Positions 9,392-17,788 of a DNA stretch of 64,000 nucleotides are shown here, one piece after another. Source of the DNA: Mesobacillus zeae (GTDB lineage Bacteria > Bacillota > Bacilli > Bacillales > Cytobacillaceae); the NCBI RefSeq assembly GCF_003570705.1, contig NZ_QWVT01000019.1, positions 1 through 64,000 on the forward strand, in the 5' to 3' direction. The position numbers and the translations under genes were made by a program. How positions within the stretch are numbered: the stretch's first letter is position 1; every line of letters begins with the position of its first letter. A model generated the notes under the pieces. It saw only the letters and a list, made by a program, of their open reading frames with translations, was not told the DNA's origin and searched no databases.

Positions 9392-10627
9392 TCAAGTCCT
9401 GTAGCTTGCGTTAATTTTCACATAATCATAGGACAAGTCACAGCCCCATGCTGTTCCTTTACCAGTACCAACATTTAAATGAACGTCAATGCAAATCACT
9501 TCTTTTTCAAGGTAAGACCTTGCCTTTTCCTCGCAAAATTCCACTGGATTGCTTTTCTCCAGTATGGCGATAGTTCCAAGCTTGATATCAACCGTTTCAG
9601 GATTAATGAACGCCTTTGCTTTGCCTGCAGCTCCTACAATTCTTCCCCAGTTTGCGTCGGTTCCATAAACTGCTGTTTTGACAAGGCTTGATCCCACAAT
9701 CTGCTTGGCGACAACTCTGGCTTCCTCATCATTCAGCGCACCGGAAACCGTGACTTCGATTAGCTTTGTCGCGCCTTCACCATCTCTTGCAATTTGCTTT
9801 GCGAGGCTTATACAGTTTTCTTTCAAGAGAGCGATAAAAAGGGGCCATTCCGGGTCGGACGGCGTCAAAGGCTCATTTCCCGCAAATCCATTGGCCATGA
9901 CTGCAACCATATCATTTGTTGATGTGTCACCGTCTACTGTAATCTGGTTGAATGTCACATCCGTTACTTCTTTTAAAGCCTGGTTTAAATAAAACGAAGA
10001 AATCGCTGCATCTGTTGTCACAAAGGCAAGCATTGTCGCCATATTGGGATGAATCATTCCAGAGCCTTTTGCTGCCCCGCCCATCGATATCTGCTTTCCG
10101 CCTATCTCTGCCTGGAAACAGCTGCTTTTCATATTAGTATCAGTAGTAAGTATCGCTGTCTGGAACGATTCAGCATCACTTTTGGATTTTCCTGGCTGAA
10201 GTAATTGAATTCCGGAATCTATCTTTTCCATATCAAGATACTCTCCAATCACTCCTGTGGATGCAACGACAACATGCTGATGTAAAAGTCCGAACTTCTC
10301 GGCTGCCAGCTCCCTTGTTTTGTAGGCATCTTTCAGACCTTTCTCGCCTGTGCAGGCATTTGCGCAGGCACTGTTGACGACGATGGCCTGAACCATTCCT
10401 TCTTTTTCGATACTGTCCTGCGATACCCTGATAGGAGCCGCCTGGAAATGGCTTGTTGTATAAACAGCTGCGCAGCTTGCGGGCGCTTCACTCATTATCA
10501 TTCCGATATCGAGTTTCTTATGGCGAAGGCCGGCATAGGCTCCTGCTGCCATAAATCCTTTTGGCGTCAGTATACCGCCGTCCTTTAATTCTTTGACTAT
10601 GCTTTTTTCTGTTAACGCTTGTTTCAT
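9392..10627 (-). CDS. argJ: Bifunctional ornithine acetyltransferase / N-acetylglutamate synthase
   Basis: ArgJ recycles the acetyl group from N-acetylornithine to glutamate. The bifunctional form can also use acetyl-CoA. The autocleavage motif HPNMATMLAF, with the threonine nucleophile near residue 190, is intact, as is KGSGM before it. It is 411 residues long, with an AGGAGG ribosome-binding site seven bases before ATG. Because no argA or argE is in the operon, the cyclic acetyl pathway is implied. Confidence 0.95.
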   Translation of the reverse strand: MKQALTEKSIVKELKDGGILTPKGFMAAGAYAGLRHKKLDIGMIMSEAPASCAAVYTTSHFQAAPIRVSQDSIEKEGMVQAIVVNSACANACTGEKGLKDAYKTRELAAEKFGLLHQHVVVASTGVIGEYLDMEKIDSGIQLLQPGKSKSDAESFQTAILTTDTNMKSSCFQAEIGGKQISMGGAAKGSGMIHPNMATMLAFVTTDAAISSFYLNQALKEVTDVTFNQITVDGDTSTNDMVAVMANGFAGNEPLTPSDPEWPLFIALLKENCISLAKQIARDGEGATKLIEVTVSGALNDEEARVVAKQIVGSSLVKTAVYGTDANWGRIVGAAGKAKAFINPETVDIKLGTIAILEKSNPVEFCEEKARSYLEKEVICIDVHLNVGTGKGTAWGCDLSYDYVKINASYRT

Positions 10628-10638
10628 TTCAAGCCTCC

Positions 10639-11673
10639 TTATGGATATACCGGAACATAGTTCAATCCCGCATTTTCTTCCAGCCCGAACATCAGGTTGG
10701 CATTCTGTACAGCTTGGCCTGCTGCACCTTTCATCAAATTATCAATAACTGAGACAATCGTTAACCTGCCAGTCCTGCGGTCCGCATGCATTCCAATGTC
10801 GCAAAAATTGCTTCCGCAAACTTCCTTGATGGCGGGATATTTCCCCGCGGGACGAATCCTGACAAAGTGGTGACCTGCATATGTTTCTTTGTATAAGTCA
10901 ACAAGACTTTCAGTATCCATCTCTTCCTTCAGCTGCACATAGATCGTTGCCATAATCCCCCTAGAAACGGGGATAAGGTGGGTGCTGAAGGTGATGGGGC
11001 GAATATGTTTATCCCACCTCGCCAGCTGCTGCTGTATTTCGGGGATATGCTGATGTTCATTGACCTTATAAATTTTCAGGTTTTCGTTCATCTCTGTAAA
11101 CGAAGTAGCTTTCGACAATGATTTCCCTGCTCCGGATAGCCCCGATTTAGCATCAACAATGATTCCCGCCGGCTCCAGGAGTCCATTATCCGCCAGCGGA
11201 CCAAGGCCCAAAAGTGTTGCCGTCGGATAGCAGCCCGGATTGGAAAGAATCTCAGCCTTCCTGATATTCTCCCTGTTCCACTCGCTTAGCCCGTATACGG
11301 CCTTCTCAAGGACATTGCTTCCTGCCGCTTTATGTCCGTACCAGGATTCGTACTCTCCAGGATCGTTAAGGCGAAGGTCTCCCGAAAGGTCGATGACTTT
11401 TATCGGTTTTCCGGAGAAAGCCTCAGCCAATCGACCTGAAACCCCAGAAGGTGTCGCTAGAAAAACAATGTCAGCTTCAGCAGCAATTTTATCGCTGTCG
11501 ATTTTCTCCAATGAATCTTCAAATATAGTATAAAGATGGGGATACTCCTCTGTGACCGGCATCCCCTCCCTTGAAGAGTGAACAGAATGTATACGAAATA
11601 CAGGATGGTCCGTCAGTATCCTGATCAACTCTCCTCCCCCATATCCAGTTACACCAATGATTGCTGCTTTCAT
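10639..11673 (-). CDS. argC: N-acetyl-gamma-glutamyl-phosphate reductase
   Basis: ArgC reduces N-acetylglutamyl phosphate to the semialdehyde with NADPH. The 344 residues show the nucleotide-binding start GVTGYGGGELIRIL, the catalytic cysteine in SNPGCYPTATLLG near residue 148, and EHQHIPEI with the catalytic histidine. It is the first gene of argCJBD-carAB, followed by argJ after 11 bases. A GGGAGG ribosome-binding site, an ARG box and a good sigma-A promoter lie directly upstream, so arginine repression by AhrC/ArgR is expected. Confidence 0.96.
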   Translation of the reverse strand: MKAAIIGVTGYGGGELIRILTDHPVFRIHSVHSSREGMPVTEEYPHLYTIFEDSLEKIDSDKIAAEADIVFLATPSGVSGRLAEAFSGKPIKVIDLSGDLRLNDPGEYESWYGHKAAGSNVLEKAVYGLSEWNRENIRKAEILSNPGCYPTATLLGLGPLADNGLLEPAGIIVDAKSGLSGAGKSLSKATSFTEMNENLKIYKVNEHQHIPEIQQQLARWDKHIRPITFSTHLIPVSRGIMATIYVQLKEEMDTESLVDLYKETYAGHHFVRIRPAGKYPAIKEVCGSNFCDIGMHADRRTGRLTIVSVIDNLMKGAAGQAVQNANLMFGLEENAGLNYVPVYP

Positions 11674-11694
11674 TAGGCACCTCCCTTATTCAAT

Positions 11695-11712
11695 AATGAA
11701 TAAATACTCATT
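11695..11712 (-). promoter_or_regulatory. ARG box (AhrC/ArgR operator) before argC
   Basis: TGAGTATTTATTCA on the minus strand matches the ArgR/AhrC operator TGAATWWWWATTCA at 13 of 14 positions. A further ATTCATTATTGAAT half-site pair adjoins it toward argC. It lies 22 bases before the argC start, downstream of the predicted transcription start. Confidence 0.7.
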
Positions 11713-11744
11713 TTTCTTAATATTTATTAAATTTACTTCTTATC

Positions 11745-11773
11745 ATTATAAGAACTCGTTTACAGAAACGCAA
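11745..11773 (-). promoter_or_regulatory. Sigma-A promoter of the arginine operon
   Basis: On the minus strand, TTGCGT (11773-11768) is followed after 17 bases by TATAAT (11750-11745). This predicts transcription starting near 11738, about 65 bases upstream of argC, with the ARG box inside the leader. Confidence 0.7.
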
Positions 11774-11855
11774 CTGATTTTTTCCAATTTTTTATATATT
11801 TTTTTTGTAAGCCTTGTCATTACTTGTTTATCAGTATTCTTTTTTGTGGAATAAA

Positions 11856-11885
11856 AAAAGCAGACGTATACCCACGTCTGCTTTT
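11856..11885 (-). terminator. Terminator of the ywiC-like gene
   Basis: AAAAGCAGACGT pairs with ACGTCTGCTTTT across a six-base loop. It lies 35 bases past the stop of the ywiC-like gene and has T-rich sequence on the minus strand. Confidence 0.85.
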
Positions 11886-11919
11886 CACTATATATTCTAT
11901 TTTATACAATGAATAAAAA

Positions 11920-12636
11920 TTACATAATTCTAATGAATATCATAATAAAGAATAAGACTGCGTTTATAATTTCATATACTCCAACCTTCATGACGGAGAG
12001 AGACCTGCCATAAAAAAGGATTGCCCGAAACAAGCTTGGCAGGAATGCAAGCATGATAATCGGTTCTCCTACGATCAGCCAAGTAAGCGGCACAATTACA
12101 TGATACGCCCACGAAATATATTTGAATCTTACATTCTTTTTTTCCCGCACCATCGTTTTTACATATAGCGTACTCCCGCCGAAAAAAAGGATCATTCCCG
12201 CAAAAACGAGAAGCGCTTCACCTGAAAGCGAAGCAGAAGAGAGATAACTGCTCGCCAGCCCTGCAGTCGAAAAGGCAAAAATGGCACTCAAATCATTAAG
12301 AAGTGCCCTGTCTCTGTTTTTTGAGGAATAGTAAGCATTGATGCAAAAGAATGGAATCATGGCAATGCCAAAATATAGAATGCGAGGCTCCGTAAAAAGT
12401 GGAACCATGAGGAAAATTAATGCCGGAAGCAAGTAAGCCAGGGTCCACCTTCGATAGAAGCCTACTTTCTTCCCTTTAAAAATCAGGAGCATTGGATATA
12501 CAGCCAAATATAATAACAGCCAGCCAAGGAAAAACGGTATATGCTGCCAGACAATGCCTCCCTCGGCTGCTCCAAGCCAGAATGGAATGATCAGCATCGC
12601 CCATGCACCATGCTGTTTAGGCAAAAACAACTTCAT
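11920..12636 (-). CDS. ywiC: YwiC-like integral membrane protein
   Basis: This 238-residue membrane protein begins MKLFLPKQHGAWAMLIIPF, the hallmark start of the YwiC-like family. About seven hydrophobic segments follow, with a conserved KQHGAW near the N-terminus and a Tyr/Asn-rich cytoplasmic loop (INAYYSSKNRDRALLNDL). The biochemical function is unknown. In B. subtilis ywiC sits in the narK-fnr-ywiC-narGHJI region, which fits its company here with narK, fnr and molybdenum-cofactor genes. The start is ATG with AAGGAG upstream. It has its own FNR-type promoter and terminator. Confidence 0.85.
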   Translation of the reverse strand: MKLFLPKQHGAWAMLIIPFWLGAAEGGIVWQHIPFFLGWLLLYLAVYPMLLIFKGKKVGFYRRWTLAYLLPALIFLMVPLFTEPRILYFGIAMIPFFCINAYYSSKNRDRALLNDLSAIFAFSTAGLASSYLSSASLSGEALLVFAGMILFFGGSTLYVKTMVREKKNVRFKYISWAYHVIVPLTWLIVGEPIIMLAFLPSLFRAILFYGRSLSVMKVGVYEIINAVLFFIMIFIRIM

Positions 12637-12665
12637 CTTTATTCACTCCTTTTTTCACTATATCT

Positions 12666-12708
12666 ACTATAGTCGAGTAAGTTTTCCGAATAAGTGAATA
12701 GAATCACA
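12666..12708 (-). promoter_or_regulatory. FNR-dependent promoter of the ywiC-like gene
   Basis: The minus strand carries TGTGATTCTATTCACT (12708-12693), an exact TGTGA-N6-TCACT Bacillus FNR box. A TATAGT -10 box (12671-12666) is placed so that the box centre falls at -41.5 from a start near 12659, the usual class II activator geometry. Confidence 0.75.
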
Positions 12709-12755
12709 TATTGTTCATTAAAAGGACGATTGGACACCAAAATGTCAAAAAATAA

Positions 12756-12780
12756 AAAGGCACCCTTAAGGATGCCTTTT
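12756..12780 (-). terminator. Terminator overlapping the 3' end of the NarI-like gene
   Basis: AAAAGGCA pairs with TGCCTTTT around CCCTTAAGGA. The distal arm is part of the last codons of the NarI-like gene and the stop codon is in the loop. A T-rich run follows on the minus strand. Confidence 0.75.
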
Positions 12781-13200
12781 ATCAAGCTTCATGCACAATC
12801 TTTTTACATAAAGGTGCGGCTTGAATAGATACGATATTTTATTGGTAAAGGCAAGCAAAAGCAAGAATAGGAATGCTGTGATCAAGTGTGCACGCGAGAG
12901 AAGGGAAATGTTCTTGACTAAATCTATGTCCGGCTGAAACTGAAGCATGCTCAAAAGCCAGCGTAACAGTTGTACTGGTTCATCTGTCAGCCCAAAGATA
13001 AAAATGATAGCCAGACCGCTGATGCTGCTCAGCAGAAGAAGGAGTTTAACAGAAAAAACTAAGACTTTTCCCTGTATCGTATAGCCAACTGCCTCTTCCG
13101 CATCCTTTGGGATATCCTGCTGCCAGATCATCCCCATGGCTACAATCGCTCCAACCGAATATGGGAACACAATCCACAATAATACTTGACCGATATCCAT
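12766..13200 (-). CDS. Shortened NarI-like membrane protein
   Basis: This 144-residue protein has three to four hydrophobic segments. Its C-terminal part, RWLLSMLQFQPDIDLV to KPHLYVKR, aligns by eye with the end of respiratory nitrate reductase gamma subunit NarI. The N-terminal FPYSV segment aligns with the start of NarI. About 80 residues of the middle (two helices) are missing. Compared with my memory of B. subtilis NarI, only one haem-ligand position keeps histidine (His105). The first is Met24 and the last is Ser123. It therefore probably does not hold the usual two b haems. No narGHJ genes are adjacent. It may be a degenerate NarI or a specialised membrane subunit. The start is ATG with AGGGGTG upstream. 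Confidence 0.6.
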   Translation of the reverse strand: MDIGQVLLWIVFPYSVGAIVAMGMIWQQDIPKDAEEAVGYTIQGKVLVFSVKLLLLLSSISGLAIIFIFGLTDEPVQLLRWLLSMLQFQPDIDLVKNISLLSRAHLITAFLFLLLLAFTNKISYLFKPHLYVKRLCMKLDKRHP

Positions 13201-13351
13201 TCGACTTTCACCCCTGCCTTAATGTTCGAAACACCAACACATACTAAACATTTTAGCCGGAGATATAACCTTTCACAGTGACATAAGTCGCTAATATGTC
13301 AAATTTGCGAACCTTTTTCTTGTTTTTTTGAATATACCTGAATATTTAGAC

Positions 13352-13882
13352 CTAATTTAAATAATTTTCAATATAACTCAGCACCCAGCCATATCCTTCT
13401 TCCGACCCTGTTTTAAAAATTGGGACGTCGACCATGCCCCTTACCCTTACTTCAAGTCCGCCATCCATAACAAAAACTGCAACGATGTCTAAAAGCTCTT
13501 CAAGAAGGTGAAAATCCTCCCTGCCCCTCAGCAGTACGATTTTGGGAAAGCCGGCATGCTTATGGCCTTCAACCAAAACCACTTCGGGCATGAAATATTC
13601 CGCCAGTCTAACCTGCTCCTCAAGGGACCATCCAGCTTTATCTGCGTGCATGACAAGCCTTCCTCCCCCTTCCACAATCGAAGCAACAGCCCCTGCTGCG
13701 ACGTGTCGGCCTGAATCCTTGCCTTCATATACTGCCGGCTTTCCCCCATGTCCATGATGCTTAATAGCTACAGCTTTCCATCCGCATGAAGAAATCCTCT
13801 CTATCAAGCCAGCCGCAACCGTGGTCTTCCCACTGTCCTGGTAGCCGGCAATTTGAAGGAGAACTGGTTTTACCAAGGCCAC
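13352..13882 (-). CDS. mobB: Molybdopterin-guanine dinucleotide biosynthesis adaptor MobB
   Basis: MobB is a P-loop GTPase that assists attachment of GMP to molybdopterin and cofactor delivery. The 176 residues have Walker A GYQDSGKTT at residues 13-21, a KHHGHGG segment near 41 and the VLVEGHK motif near 105. The start is GTG (13882) with AGGAAGG upstream, and the start region overlaps the end of moeA by 13 bases, so the two are coupled. Molybdenum cofactor synthesis matches the nitrate-respiration context. Confidence 0.92.
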   Translation of the reverse strand: MALVKPVLLQIAGYQDSGKTTVAAGLIERISSCGWKAVAIKHHGHGGKPAVYEGKDSGRHVAAGAVASIVEGGGRLVMHADKAGWSLEEQVRLAEYFMPEVVLVEGHKHAGFPKIVLLRGREDFHLLEELLDIVAVFVMDGGLEVRVRGMVDVPIFKTGSEEGYGWVLSYIENYLN

Positions 13883-15135
13883 AAACTTCCTTCCTGGTCT
13901 TCAAGCAGAAGGACGTCGACTTCCATGCCGCGTTCAAAACCGCGCGATCCTCCCGGCAATACCATCAGGGAATTGGCGCCGGCGAGACTCATGATGATAT
14001 TGGATTTATCAAGCCCGCTAGGCACAACCACAAGTCTTCCTGCTTCCGCGCTCAGGGAACTTCTGACAAAACGGGTAAACGGATTGGCCTTTGGAAAGTC
14101 AGCGTCAAGCCTTGCCTGCTCCTTGCGCAGATGCGGTCTTTCGCTGAAAAGCATCGTCCTTATCACAGGCCTTGCAAACAACTCAAAGCCAACGTAGCAA
14201 GCGGAAGGATTTCCTGACAGCCCAAACATAAGCTTTCCATCTAGCTGCGCTACTGTCGTGACACTGCCAGGCCTCATGGCAACCTTGTTAAACAAAACCT
14301 CCGCTCCCAGTTTTTCATAAATCTGCGGGAGGTAATCAAAGTCGCCCACTGACACACCGCCTGTTGTAATAAACAGATCAACATCCTTTACCGCTTCACG
14401 GACAGCCTCAAAGCATGTATCAAAGTCGTCCTGAAGCTGGCCAAAATAGCGGACTTCTGCTCCGGCCCTTTGAATTTGGGCGGAAATCATATAGGAATTG
14501 CTATTGCGGATTTTTCCAGGCTGGAGTGGTTCGCCGACATCAAGCAGCTCGGTCCCTGTGGCGTAAAGACCTACTACCGGCTTTCTGGCTACCGGAACTT
14601 CAGCATAGCCGAATGTAGCAAGCATTGCCTGTACGCCTGGGTTAATAAGTGTTCCTTTCCTTACAAGAACTTGCCCCTCTTTTGCATCTTCTCCCTTGTA
14701 AGAAACATTCTCTCCTTTTTTATGTACCTTCTTGACTGTCATTGTCTTTTTGCTTCCTTGTTCTTGAGCTCCTGCCAGTTCTAGCATGACGACAGAATCA
14801 GCTCCTTTTGGCATTTGTGCTCCAGTCATAATCCTGACAGCCTGGAAGGGTCCAAGTGTTTTATCTGAAAGCATACCCGCTCCAATATGGTCAACCACCT
14901 CAAACTCGACAGGCGTCGACTGCGATGCAGCACTTGTGTCCTGTGAACGAATGGCATAGCCGTCATATGGAGCCCTGTCAAAGTGCGGCACATCGCTTGT
15001 CGCTCTCAGGTCTTCCGAAAGATATCTTCCTCCACTTTCAAGAATAGATACATACTCGCTCTTGCCTTCCTGTCTGTATTCCATAACTTTTCTGACTGCT
15101 TCTCCGATTTTTATAGGGTTCCTTCTTTCAAGCAT
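13870..15135 (-). CDS. moeA: Molybdopterin molybdenumtransferase MoeA
   Basis: MoeA inserts molybdate into adenylylated molybdopterin. The 421 residues contain the N-terminal linker domains (FDRAPYDGYAIRS near residue 53), the central MoCF domain with TTGGVSVGDFDYLP and GLSGNPSA, and a C-terminal beta-barrel domain. The start is ATG with GGAGCTGATCAG upstream. It is the first gene of moeA-mobB and is divergent from scdA. Confidence 0.95.
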   Translation of the reverse strand: MLERRNPIKIGEAVRKVMEYRQEGKSEYVSILESGGRYLSEDLRATSDVPHFDRAPYDGYAIRSQDTSAASQSTPVEFEVVDHIGAGMLSDKTLGPFQAVRIMTGAQMPKGADSVVMLELAGAQEQGSKKTMTVKKVHKKGENVSYKGEDAKEGQVLVRKGTLINPGVQAMLATFGYAEVPVARKPVVGLYATGTELLDVGEPLQPGKIRNSNSYMISAQIQRAGAEVRYFGQLQDDFDTCFEAVREAVKDVDLFITTGGVSVGDFDYLPQIYEKLGAEVLFNKVAMRPGSVTTVAQLDGKLMFGLSGNPSACYVGFELFARPVIRTMLFSERPHLRKEQARLDADFPKANPFTRFVRSSLSAEAGRLVVVPSGLDKSNIIMSLAGANSLMVLPGGSRGFERGMEVDVLLLEDQEGSLWPW

Positions 15136-15275
15136 CTGATCAGCTCCTATTGGCAGGTTTAATCACGTCATTATTACATTCCATTATAAGATTAAAGGAA
15201 ACAATATAACATGACAAACCTCACAAAGTGTTTTCGAGAGTATTTTTATGATAGAATCGTGAATTTTTTACAAAG

Positions 15276-15318
15276 TGTGATACATATCACCAAGCGAAAA
15301 CATCATTTCCTTTATCAT
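15276..15318 (+). promoter_or_regulatory. FNR-dependent promoter of scdA
   Basis: TGTGATACATATCACC (15276-15291) is a near-perfect TGTGA-N6-TCAC(A/T) FNR box. TATCAT (15313-15318) is at the -10 position that puts the box centre at -41.5 from a start near 15325. The distance and match parallel the other FNR boxes in this block. Confidence 0.72.
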
Positions 15319-15359
15319 TAAATTGTAAACAAAAGCATCGAACAAAGGAGGAAACATCA

Positions 15360-16073
15360 ATGCAACTGCCTTTCAATGAAGATACATTAGTCAAAGACAT
15401 CGTCAACCTTTTCCCGAATTCCAGCGATATATTCAAGAAAAACCGGATTGACTTTTGCTGCGGTGGTAATGTCAAGCTGTCTGAAGCAACAGCAGAGCGC
15501 CAACTAAACATAAAGATCATCATGGATGAACTAGCCAGTCTTTATGAAAAAAACACCAGGACCGCAGAAGATATGGAGGTTTGGACACAGACAGACTCAC
15601 CGGCATTAATACAGCATATAATCGAAAATTATCACCGTCCGCTCGAAGAAGAACTCTCGCTATTAAGCCCTTATGTGACAAAGGTTGCCCGAGTGCATGG
15701 AACCCGACACCCTGAATTAATTACGATGCATGATTTGTTTTATGAACTGAAGAAAGAGCTGCTGGAGCATACCGCAAAAGAAGAGGCTGATGTTTTCCCG
15801 GTACTCCTTGCTTTAGAAAAACATGAGGCCGGACAGCCAAAAACATTGCCGAATTATATTAAAGAACTGGAAAGTGAACATGACCATGCCGGTTCAATCC
15901 TGAAAAAGCTTAGGGACATCACAGCAGATTTCACCCCTCCTGCCGATGCATGCGGTACTTTCAGGCTGGTATATAAGCGTCTGGAAATCCTTGAAGATCA
16001 GACATTTATGCATGTTCATTTGGAAAACAATATCCTCTTCCCCCGATTTATGGACAGCCCTGTTATCCTGTAA
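15360..16073 (+). CDS. scdA: Iron-sulfur cluster repair di-iron protein (RIC/ScdA/YtfE family)
   Basis: Members of this family repair Fe-S clusters damaged by nitric oxide or oxidants, using a hemerythrin-type di-iron centre. The 237 residues begin with a ScdA_N domain containing the Cys33-Cys34 pair in FCCGG. A four-helix hemerythrin-like domain follows, with spaced His/Glu ligands (IENYHRPLEEEL, LLEHTAKEEADVFP, ESEHDHAG, HVHLENNILFPRF). AGGAGG precedes ATG. Placement beside nitrate genes and an FNR box implies protection against NO made during anaerobic nitrate/nitrite metabolism. Confidence 0.93.
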   Translation: MQLPFNEDTLVKDIVNLFPNSSDIFKKNRIDFCCGGNVKLSEATAERQLNIKIIMDELASLYEKNTRTAEDMEVWTQTDSPALIQHIIENYHRPLEEELSLLSPYVTKVARVHGTRHPELITMHDLFYELKKELLEHTAKEEADVFPVLLALEKHEAGQPKTLPNYIKELESEHDHAGSILKKLRDITADFTPPADACGTFRLVYKRLEILEDQTFMHVHLENNILFPRFMDSPVIL

Positions 16074-16079
16074 AAGGAA

Positions 16080-16106
16080 AAGCCTCGATTTCGGGGCTTC
16101 TTTTTA
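16080..16106. terminator. Bidirectional terminator between scdA and cls
   Basis: AGCCTCGA and TCGGGGCT form a stem flanked by A-rich and T-rich tracts. It lies between the convergent scdA and cardiolipin synthase genes and would serve both strands. Confidence 0.78.
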
Positions 16107-16112
16107 TCCATT

Positions 16113-17630
16113 TTAAAGCACGCCCGAAAAAAGCCGGGCTGCGGATTCTTTTGTTTTTTGAATCATGCTCCGTTTATAATGATCAACTGCCCCAATCCGT
16201 TCACTTTCCGTAATGTCTTCTTCATAATGTGCTACCAGGTCCCTGATGGAACTGCTGCCATAAAGAAAAACGTTCACTTCAAAGTTAAGGTGAAAACTTC
16301 GCATATCCATGTTGGCAGTCCCGATTGAAGCAAGATTACCGTCAATTATGACCACTTTCTGATGAAGGAATCCCTTTTTATACAAATAAATTTCCACCCC
16401 ATACCTAAGAAATTCCGAAAAGTAGGACTGGCTTGCATACTGAGTAAGAAAGCTGTCGTTTTTATGAGGTAAAAGGACACGCACTTGAATTCCTTTGGCA
16501 GCAGCTGTTCTCAGTGCTGTCCTGATTGCTTCATCAGGAATGAAGTAGGGGGTCGCAATCCATATTGAACGTTTGGCGCAAGACATCATGGCAAAATAAA
16601 AATCGCTCATGATTCCCTGCTGTGTATCGGGACCGCTCGCTACAACCTGGACGGCTCCATTGATCACATCCTCGTTAACGATTGATTTTGTTTTTTTGGC
16701 ACACTGGTCCTCAATTACCTTTTCTCCGCTGACATACTCCCAATCAAGAAGGAATACATTATGAAGCGAATAGACAGCCTCCCCTTTTAGCATCAGATGG
16801 GTATCACGCCAATAGCCGATATTTTCGTCTTCCCCCAAATATTCAACGCCGATATTCAGTCCGCCGACAAACCCTGTTTCCCCGTCAATGATGATAATTT
16901 TCCTGTGATTCCGGAAGTTGAACTTCTGGTTAAAGAACCCGTATTTCAATGGAGAAAAAGGATAGACTTTAATACCTGCCTCCTCCATTGCCATTGTATA
17001 TTTTACTTCGAGCCTCATGCTTCCAGCAGCATCGAAAATAAATAGGACTTCGACGCCTTCCCTTGCTTTTTCAATCAGGATATCGATAATTTCCTTGCCA
17101 AGCCTGTCGGACCGGAAAATATAGTATTCAATATGGATAAAACTCTTTGCCTGCTTAAGCCTTTTCTTTATCTCCGAAAAGGTTTCTTCCCCATTTTTCA
17201 ATACGGATGAATGCGACCCTGTACTGATTGAGGTCTTCGAAACATTCCCTGCAAATTTGGCAAAACACTGCTGATTGTCCTGAAGGAAAGAAAGATCTGG
17301 CTTGGTTTCTTTCCTCATCATCCTCTCCCATTCCTGTCTGGCTGTCATGCGCTTATTCTTGAACAGATATCCTTTCAGGTATAGCTGACCAGAGTATAAA
17401 TAAAATCCGTAGCCAAGGACGGGGAAAAACAGCAAGACATACACCCATACGAGCGTTTCATTGGGAGCCCTGTTTTCTAGGAGCAATGAAAACATGCTTA
17501 ATAAAATGATTCCTCCATAGAGGCAGAAAAAAAACAGCTTCCATGCGAAGTTGAAATGCGAAAAAAAGACAACATAAATACAAAGCATCAAAATAGGGGA
17601 AAAAATAAATTCAATTCTTCGTTTCAACAT
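16113..17630 (-). CDS. cls: Cardiolipin synthase
   Basis: This phospholipase D superfamily enzyme condenses two phosphatidylglycerols into cardiolipin at the membrane. The 505 residues have two N-terminal transmembrane helices, then two HKD catalytic motifs: HRKIIIIDG in the middle and HQKVVIIDG near residue 415. This is the standard bacterial Cls arrangement. The start is ATG with GGAG upstream. It lies within the nitrate block but has no visible FNR box of its own. A link to respiration through membrane composition would be speculation. Confidence 0.93.
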   Translation of the reverse strand: MLKRRIEFIFSPILMLCIYVVFFSHFNFAWKLFFFCLYGGIILLSMFSLLLENRAPNETLVWVYVLLFFPVLGYGFYLYSGQLYLKGYLFKNKRMTARQEWERMMRKETKPDLSFLQDNQQCFAKFAGNVSKTSISTGSHSSVLKNGEETFSEIKKRLKQAKSFIHIEYYIFRSDRLGKEIIDILIEKAREGVEVLFIFDAAGSMRLEVKYTMAMEEAGIKVYPFSPLKYGFFNQKFNFRNHRKIIIIDGETGFVGGLNIGVEYLGEDENIGYWRDTHLMLKGEAVYSLHNVFLLDWEYVSGEKVIEDQCAKKTKSIVNEDVINGAVQVVASGPDTQQGIMSDFYFAMMSCAKRSIWIATPYFIPDEAIRTALRTAAAKGIQVRVLLPHKNDSFLTQYASQSYFSEFLRYGVEIYLYKKGFLHQKVVIIDGNLASIGTANMDMRSFHLNFEVNVFLYGSSSIRDLVAHYEEDITESERIGAVDHYKRSMIQKTKESAARLFSGVL

Positions 17631-17751
17631 GGCTAATCTCCAAATTCAAAAGGATGTGAAAAAATCATTTCCCTTCTCCTCTACCCCTTTTTCTTCCTAT
17701 CAAAAACATTCTTATTAGGTAAAAAAATATGTAAAAGCTGTTTCAGCAAAG

Positions 17752-17776
17752 AAAAAAACCCTTTACGGGTTTTTTT
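17752..17776 (-). terminator. Terminator of moaA
   Basis: A7CCC pairs with GGGT7 around TTTAC, 13 bases past the moaA stop. It is symmetrical. Confidence 0.78.
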
Positions 17777-17788
17777 ACGGAGCTGGTC

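Noticed and set aside
15215-15235. FNR-like box ATGACAAACCTCACAA for moeA
   Set aside because: The half-sites are four bases apart instead of six, so it does not fit the FNR consensus.
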